Assembly (NCBI GenBank): GCA_003252105.1
Contig: QKDL01000026.1
Location: 1 to 39,731, forward strand
Origin: Arcobacter sp.
Lineage (GTDB): Bacteria > Campylobacterota > Campylobacteria > Campylobacterales > Arcobacteraceae
Reading direction: 5' to 3'
DNA: 39,731 nucleotides
Shown here: positions 37,245 to 39,731 of the stretch, in pieces
How positions within the stretch are numbered: the stretch's first letter is position 1
Layout: each line of letters starts with the position of its first letter
The notes under the pieces: generated by a model
What the model saw: the letters and a program-made list of their open reading frames with translations, nothing else
The model's database searches: none
What the model was told of the DNA's origin: nothing
Program-made: the position numbers and the translations under genes

Positions 37245-37269
37245 ACCCATCTTCTTTTTGAAGGTGGGT
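37245..37269 (+). terminator. Hairpin downstream of lpd
   Basis: A 10-bp stem ACCCATCTTC/GAAGGTGGGT (one G-U pair) with a 5-base T loop, 30 bases after the lpd stop. No T run follows, so it is a possible rather than classical terminator. Confidence 0.5.
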
Positions 37270-37281
37270 AACATTTGAAGT

Positions 37282-37317
37282 GAGCTAATAAATTGCCGCA
37301 GGGTAATTTATTGGCTC
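37282..37317. other. Long imperfect palindrome beside the AIPR gene
   Basis: A 16-bp stem GAGCTAATAAATTGCC/GGTAATTTATTGGCTC with two G-U pairs and a 4-base loop. It lies between the lpd hairpin and the AIPR stop. Further out, TAAC/GTTA pairs flank it with mismatches between. It may be a terminator or an integron-attC-like site. Confidence 0.55.
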
Positions 37318-37327
37318 CTCTGATTTG

Positions 37328-39337
37328 TTAGGTGTTTTTTAGTTCTAACGTATTAGAATCAACTCTATCTTCATCAAAACTTATTACATTACCATCTTGG
37401 TCATAAACAACACCATCTACTTGTTTGTTTCTTAATCCATCATCTATTAATTTATCAACAGCACTAAAATATTGATTATGTGTACATTTAACTTCTTTGA
37501 TAATATTTTTGTGTATGCCCGGTTTCCATGGTTGCTTTGGAAGTAAATCATTGATTTGTGATACTAACTCTACACTTACTTCAATTTTTTTATTTTTTGA
37601 TGGGCCTTTTGCTTGAAATTCATTTATTTTATCAAGTATATTAATATTTTGTATATTAAATTTAGTGGCAGCTTTTTCACATAAAGCTAAATACAACCTT
37701 TTTGTGTTAGATTGATTTATATCTAACAAATCAGGGATGGTTTCATTCATAAATACAAAAGTTTTTTTTATTTCTTCTTTAGTTATTTTTGCAGTATCCA
37801 TATTTATTAAATCATTTGCTTTAAAATCAAACTTATTTAATAACTTTGCTATCGTTATAAGACTTGTGATATGTCTCCATCGTTTTAAAAATTTTTCATT
37901 AGCACCTTTTTTAATAGGTCTTAATTCTTCTAAAGTTTCATCTGTTAGTTTTAGAACTAATGCGATTTTAGGCCAAACTAATAATGGAATATTATCAGAA
38001 AATACCATATCATAAGATTTTTCTGAACGCATAAATCTTGACTTCAATATACTAGCTTTATGAGGTGATTTAAGAATCAAGTTAATATATCCTGCTGCTA
38101 AATAAAGAGGTGTAATAATAGTATTTTTAGAGTGTCCCAAATTTGCATAATAATTTTTTCTTCTTTCATAATAAAAATCATGCCTTTCTAAAACATCTTC
38201 AATATCCCTTTGAATTTTATCAGTAGCATGTAGAGATGATATTTCCACATCAGTTTGATTATTAGTTGCACGTATAATAGTATCTCGTACATTATCATCT
38301 TGTGATACTATTACTTTAATTAAAACTGATCTATTATCAGAAATATTATTTCTTGATTTGAAATATCTATATATTGATTCAGTTGTTTGAAGACCATTCA
38401 CTATTTGAATATCATTCAACTGTATTGTTTTACCAATTAAACTTGCAGAAGTTGCAAGTATAGTTACTCCATTATTTAGCCACCAAAAATCAGGTGAATT
38501 TTCATCTTCTAATGTTGCTTTAATATCTTCATTAACACGATTTAAGCCCATAAAATCTCTAACATTTGAATCAAATAAATATCTTCTTAATTTATTATCA
38601 TCAGTTACAAAGTTAAAATAATCTACTAAATTAGCAAGTAATATATATCTTTCTCCACTTGTTAATACTTCTGACACTGGTAATTCTAATGAAAAATTTG
38701 GAACTTTTCTGTATAAGTCTACTAATTCAGTGCATCCATGAAAGTTAAAAGATACATTTACATTTCCAAATGAATCTTTTGAAATGGATTCAATTTGTTT
38801 TGATCTGGAAATGATTGATTCCCCAATATTATTTGTATCACCTCTTGAAGCATAAGAAAAATTAATTGTAAAGTTGTTCATTTTTGAGGAAAGTTTGCGA
38901 TATGCAAATTTGAAATTTTCTCTACATAAAAGTATATCTTCAGAGTAATCACTTTTTAGGTTTTCATTATCAACTGAAAAATCAAATAATTCTGAAATAC
39001 TTGCAGCTAAATTATCTAAAGCAGCTTGTTTGAATGTGTCATGATGCTTACATGTAATTATCCAAATTTCTAATTGTGCTCCAGAGCGTGGCCAAGTAAA
39101 ATTTTCTAAGTCAATTAGCATATGGCCATTTACAAGAATAAAAAAACCATCAATACCACCGTCATTTCTTCCATCGACGGAACCATGTAATATTTCTTCA
39201 CTGGATAAATCATAGTCTTTAAGTATTTGTTCAAAAGCTAAATACTCAAAAGCTTCATCACGACGATCTGATGGTAATTTAACTTCAATTCTATCATCAA
39301 TAATACCATCTAGTAATATAACGTCATTTTTAGCCAT
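37328..39337 (-). CDS. AIPR-family protein, putative phage abortive infection
   Basis: A 669-aa protein of the AIPR (abortive infection phage resistance) family. The N-terminal domain has DGGIDGFFILVNG (D59, D63) and IWIITCKHH (K97), a layout like PD-(D/E)xK nucleases. The AIPR core is at about 220-560: SNVRDFMGLNRVNEDIKATLEDE (258-279), FWWLNNGVTILAT (284-296), IQIVNGLQTTESIYR (310-324). The C-terminus is Lys-rich. AAAGGA precedes the ATG. Likely role: sensing phage infection and cutting nucleic acid, inferred from family and motif. It stands alone after the house-keeping PDH operon, with a long non-coding stretch on its 5' side, which fits an acquired defence gene. Confidence 0.82.
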   Translation of the reverse strand: MAKNDVILLDGIIDDRIEVKLPSDRRDEAFEYLAFEQILKDYDLSSEEILHGSVDGRNDGGIDGFFILVNGHMLIDLENFTWPRSGAQLEIWIITCKHHDTFKQAALDNLAASISELFDFSVDNENLKSDYSEDILLCRENFKFAYRKLSSKMNNFTINFSYASRGDTNNIGESIISRSKQIESISKDSFGNVNVSFNFHGCTELVDLYRKVPNFSLELPVSEVLTSGERYILLANLVDYFNFVTDDNKLRRYLFDSNVRDFMGLNRVNEDIKATLEDENSPDFWWLNNGVTILATSASLIGKTIQLNDIQIVNGLQTTESIYRYFKSRNNISDNRSVLIKVIVSQDDNVRDTIIRATNNQTDVEISSLHATDKIQRDIEDVLERHDFYYERRKNYYANLGHSKNTIITPLYLAAGYINLILKSPHKASILKSRFMRSEKSYDMVFSDNIPLLVWPKIALVLKLTDETLEELRPIKKGANEKFLKRWRHITSLITIAKLLNKFDFKANDLINMDTAKITKEEIKKTFVFMNETIPDLLDINQSNTKRLYLALCEKAATKFNIQNINILDKINEFQAKGPSKNKKIEVSVELVSQINDLLPKQPWKPGIHKNIIKEVKCTHNQYFSAVDKLIDDGLRNKQVDGVVYDQDGNVISFDEDRVDSNTLELKNT

Positions 39338-39367
39338 TCTATTCCTTTGTTTTTATTTACATCTAAC

Positions 39368-39378
39368 TACTATTAGTA
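39368..39378 (-). promoter_or_regulatory. Possible operator for the AIPR gene
   Basis: An 11-base palindrome TACTATTAGTA lies between a minus-strand TATAAT (39383-39388) and the AIPR start at 39337. The position would suit a repressor, but the site is short and unmatched to any known regulator. Confidence 0.3.
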
Positions 39379-39597
39379 ACACATTATATATAAATAATAT
39401 ATAAAAACATCTAATATCTTAACATCAAAAATGTAAAAATATTGAGTCAATTAAGCATTAAATAGTCTAAATTCAATGAAATATGAAATATAAAATAATG
39501 TAAGGAAACATATAGTTTTTTTGTTGGATTATTATAAAACTATTATCAAAATATTTGACTGGAAATAAACTTTTACTGTACGTCCTAACTTTTCTCG

Positions 39598-39621
39598 ACT
39601 TTCTTTTGTAAAAAAGAAAGT
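39598..39621. repeat. Hairpin in a GC-richer non-coding element
   Basis: A perfect 10-bp stem ACTTTCTTTT/AAAAGAAAGT with a 4-base loop, followed by GTAGCAAAGAAA-type sequence and a GC-rich small palindrome TTCG-AAGC-CGAA. From memory similar strings recur between genes in other bacteria, so a dispersed repeat is likely. Confidence 0.45.
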
Positions 39622-39704
39622 AGCAAAGAAATTATCCCGCGGGTTTCGAAGCCGAAGGTTCCCTCGCTTATTATTCATCTCTTTTGAGTGCCTAAAAACT
39701 TGCT

Positions 39705-39731
39705 AAAATGTGCTCCCAGCACATTTTTTTA
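39705..39731 (+). terminator. Rho-independent terminator at the window end
   Basis: A perfect 10-bp stem AAAATGTGCT/AGCACATTTT with a CCC loop is followed by T residues up to the last base. It is a textbook plus-strand terminator, but no plus-strand gene lies upstream, which suggests an unrecognised small RNA or a repeat with a built-in terminator. Confidence 0.7.

Larger units (their letters stand above)
39338..39731. other. Non-coding region upstream of the AIPR gene
   Basis: A 394-base stretch with no supported ORF. The first 150 bases (AIPR side) are AT-rich, with TATAAT on the minus strand at 39383-39388, and a perfect palindrome TACTATTAGTA at 39368-39378 between that and the ribosome site. 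The outer 150 bases are richer in GC and hold three inverted structures at 39598-39621, about 39638-39668 and 39705-39727. It may hold a dispersed intergenic repeat or small RNA. Confidence 0.55.

Noticed and set aside
39360..39366. Second attC half-site (ATCTAAC) upstream of the AIPR gene
   Set aside because: Seven-base match only, with no partner site or stem; expected by chance in this base composition.

Overview
The window is AT-rich DNA with dense genes and short intergenic gaps. It has the gene repertoire of a free-living, motile member of the Campylobacterota, most likely an Arcobacter-type organism. The case rests on protein character: a large methyl-accepting chemotaxis protein, NAD-dependent DNA ligase with the MWSQED variant, single-chain class I fumarase, and a homodimeric-type pyruvate dehydrogenase with lipoyl domains on both E2 and E3. 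Codons strongly favour A and T. No rRNA, tRNA, CRISPR array or transposase gene was recognised.

Layout. 1-5331: the C-terminal 448 residues of an ABC-F ATPase, a GNAT acetyltransferase, then on the minus strand an acyl-CoA thioesterase, ligA and a methyltransferase. 5393-11356: a small membrane protein, a fructosamine-kinase-like protein, a NIT-HAMP-MCP-CZB chemoreceptor, a NifX-like protein, and a REC-PAS-coiled-coil protein whose receiver lacks its phosphoacceptor aspartate. 11447-14467: a frameshifted class II fumarase (fumC) beside an intact class I fumarase. 14594-19222: a minus-strand operon pepD-mlaE-mlaF-mlaD-lipoprotein for outer-membrane lipid trafficking. 19351-29069: a flavin reductase-like protein, then a long minus-strand metabolic cluster controlled from a divergent IclR-type regulator. 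29101-37215: lipoyl assembly (LplA/LipM-like protein and LipA) diverging from aceE-aceF-lpd. 37328-39337: an AIPR-family putative phage-defence protein, followed by a non-coding stretch with hairpins.

The most unusual part is the IclR-flanked cluster at 19962-27997. It encodes a CitE-like lyase, an acyl-CoA ligase fused to a second CitE-like domain, a mesaconyl-CoA hydratase (Mch-type double hot-dog protein), a malyl-CoA-lyase-like protein, a DUF5718/FAH-like protein and an NADP-type secondary alcohol dehydrogenase. The inferred job is CoA activation of a C4-C5 dicarboxylate such as mesaconate, hydration, and cleavage to glyoxylate plus propionyl-CoA or pyruvate plus acetyl-CoA. The lyase domain fused to the ligase lacks two conserved acidic residues, so it may be regulatory or structural. 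An 18-codon ORF with a strong ribosome binding site and unusually GC-rich codons lies between the mcl-like gene and the DUF5718 gene and is unexplained.

The lipoyl genes and the PDH genes form a functional neighbourhood: the cofactor is made next to the enzyme carrying it. The three lipoyl domains of E2 and E3 are almost identical to one another. The AIPR gene ends inside an integron-attC-like imperfect palindrome, though the match to attC consensus is incomplete.
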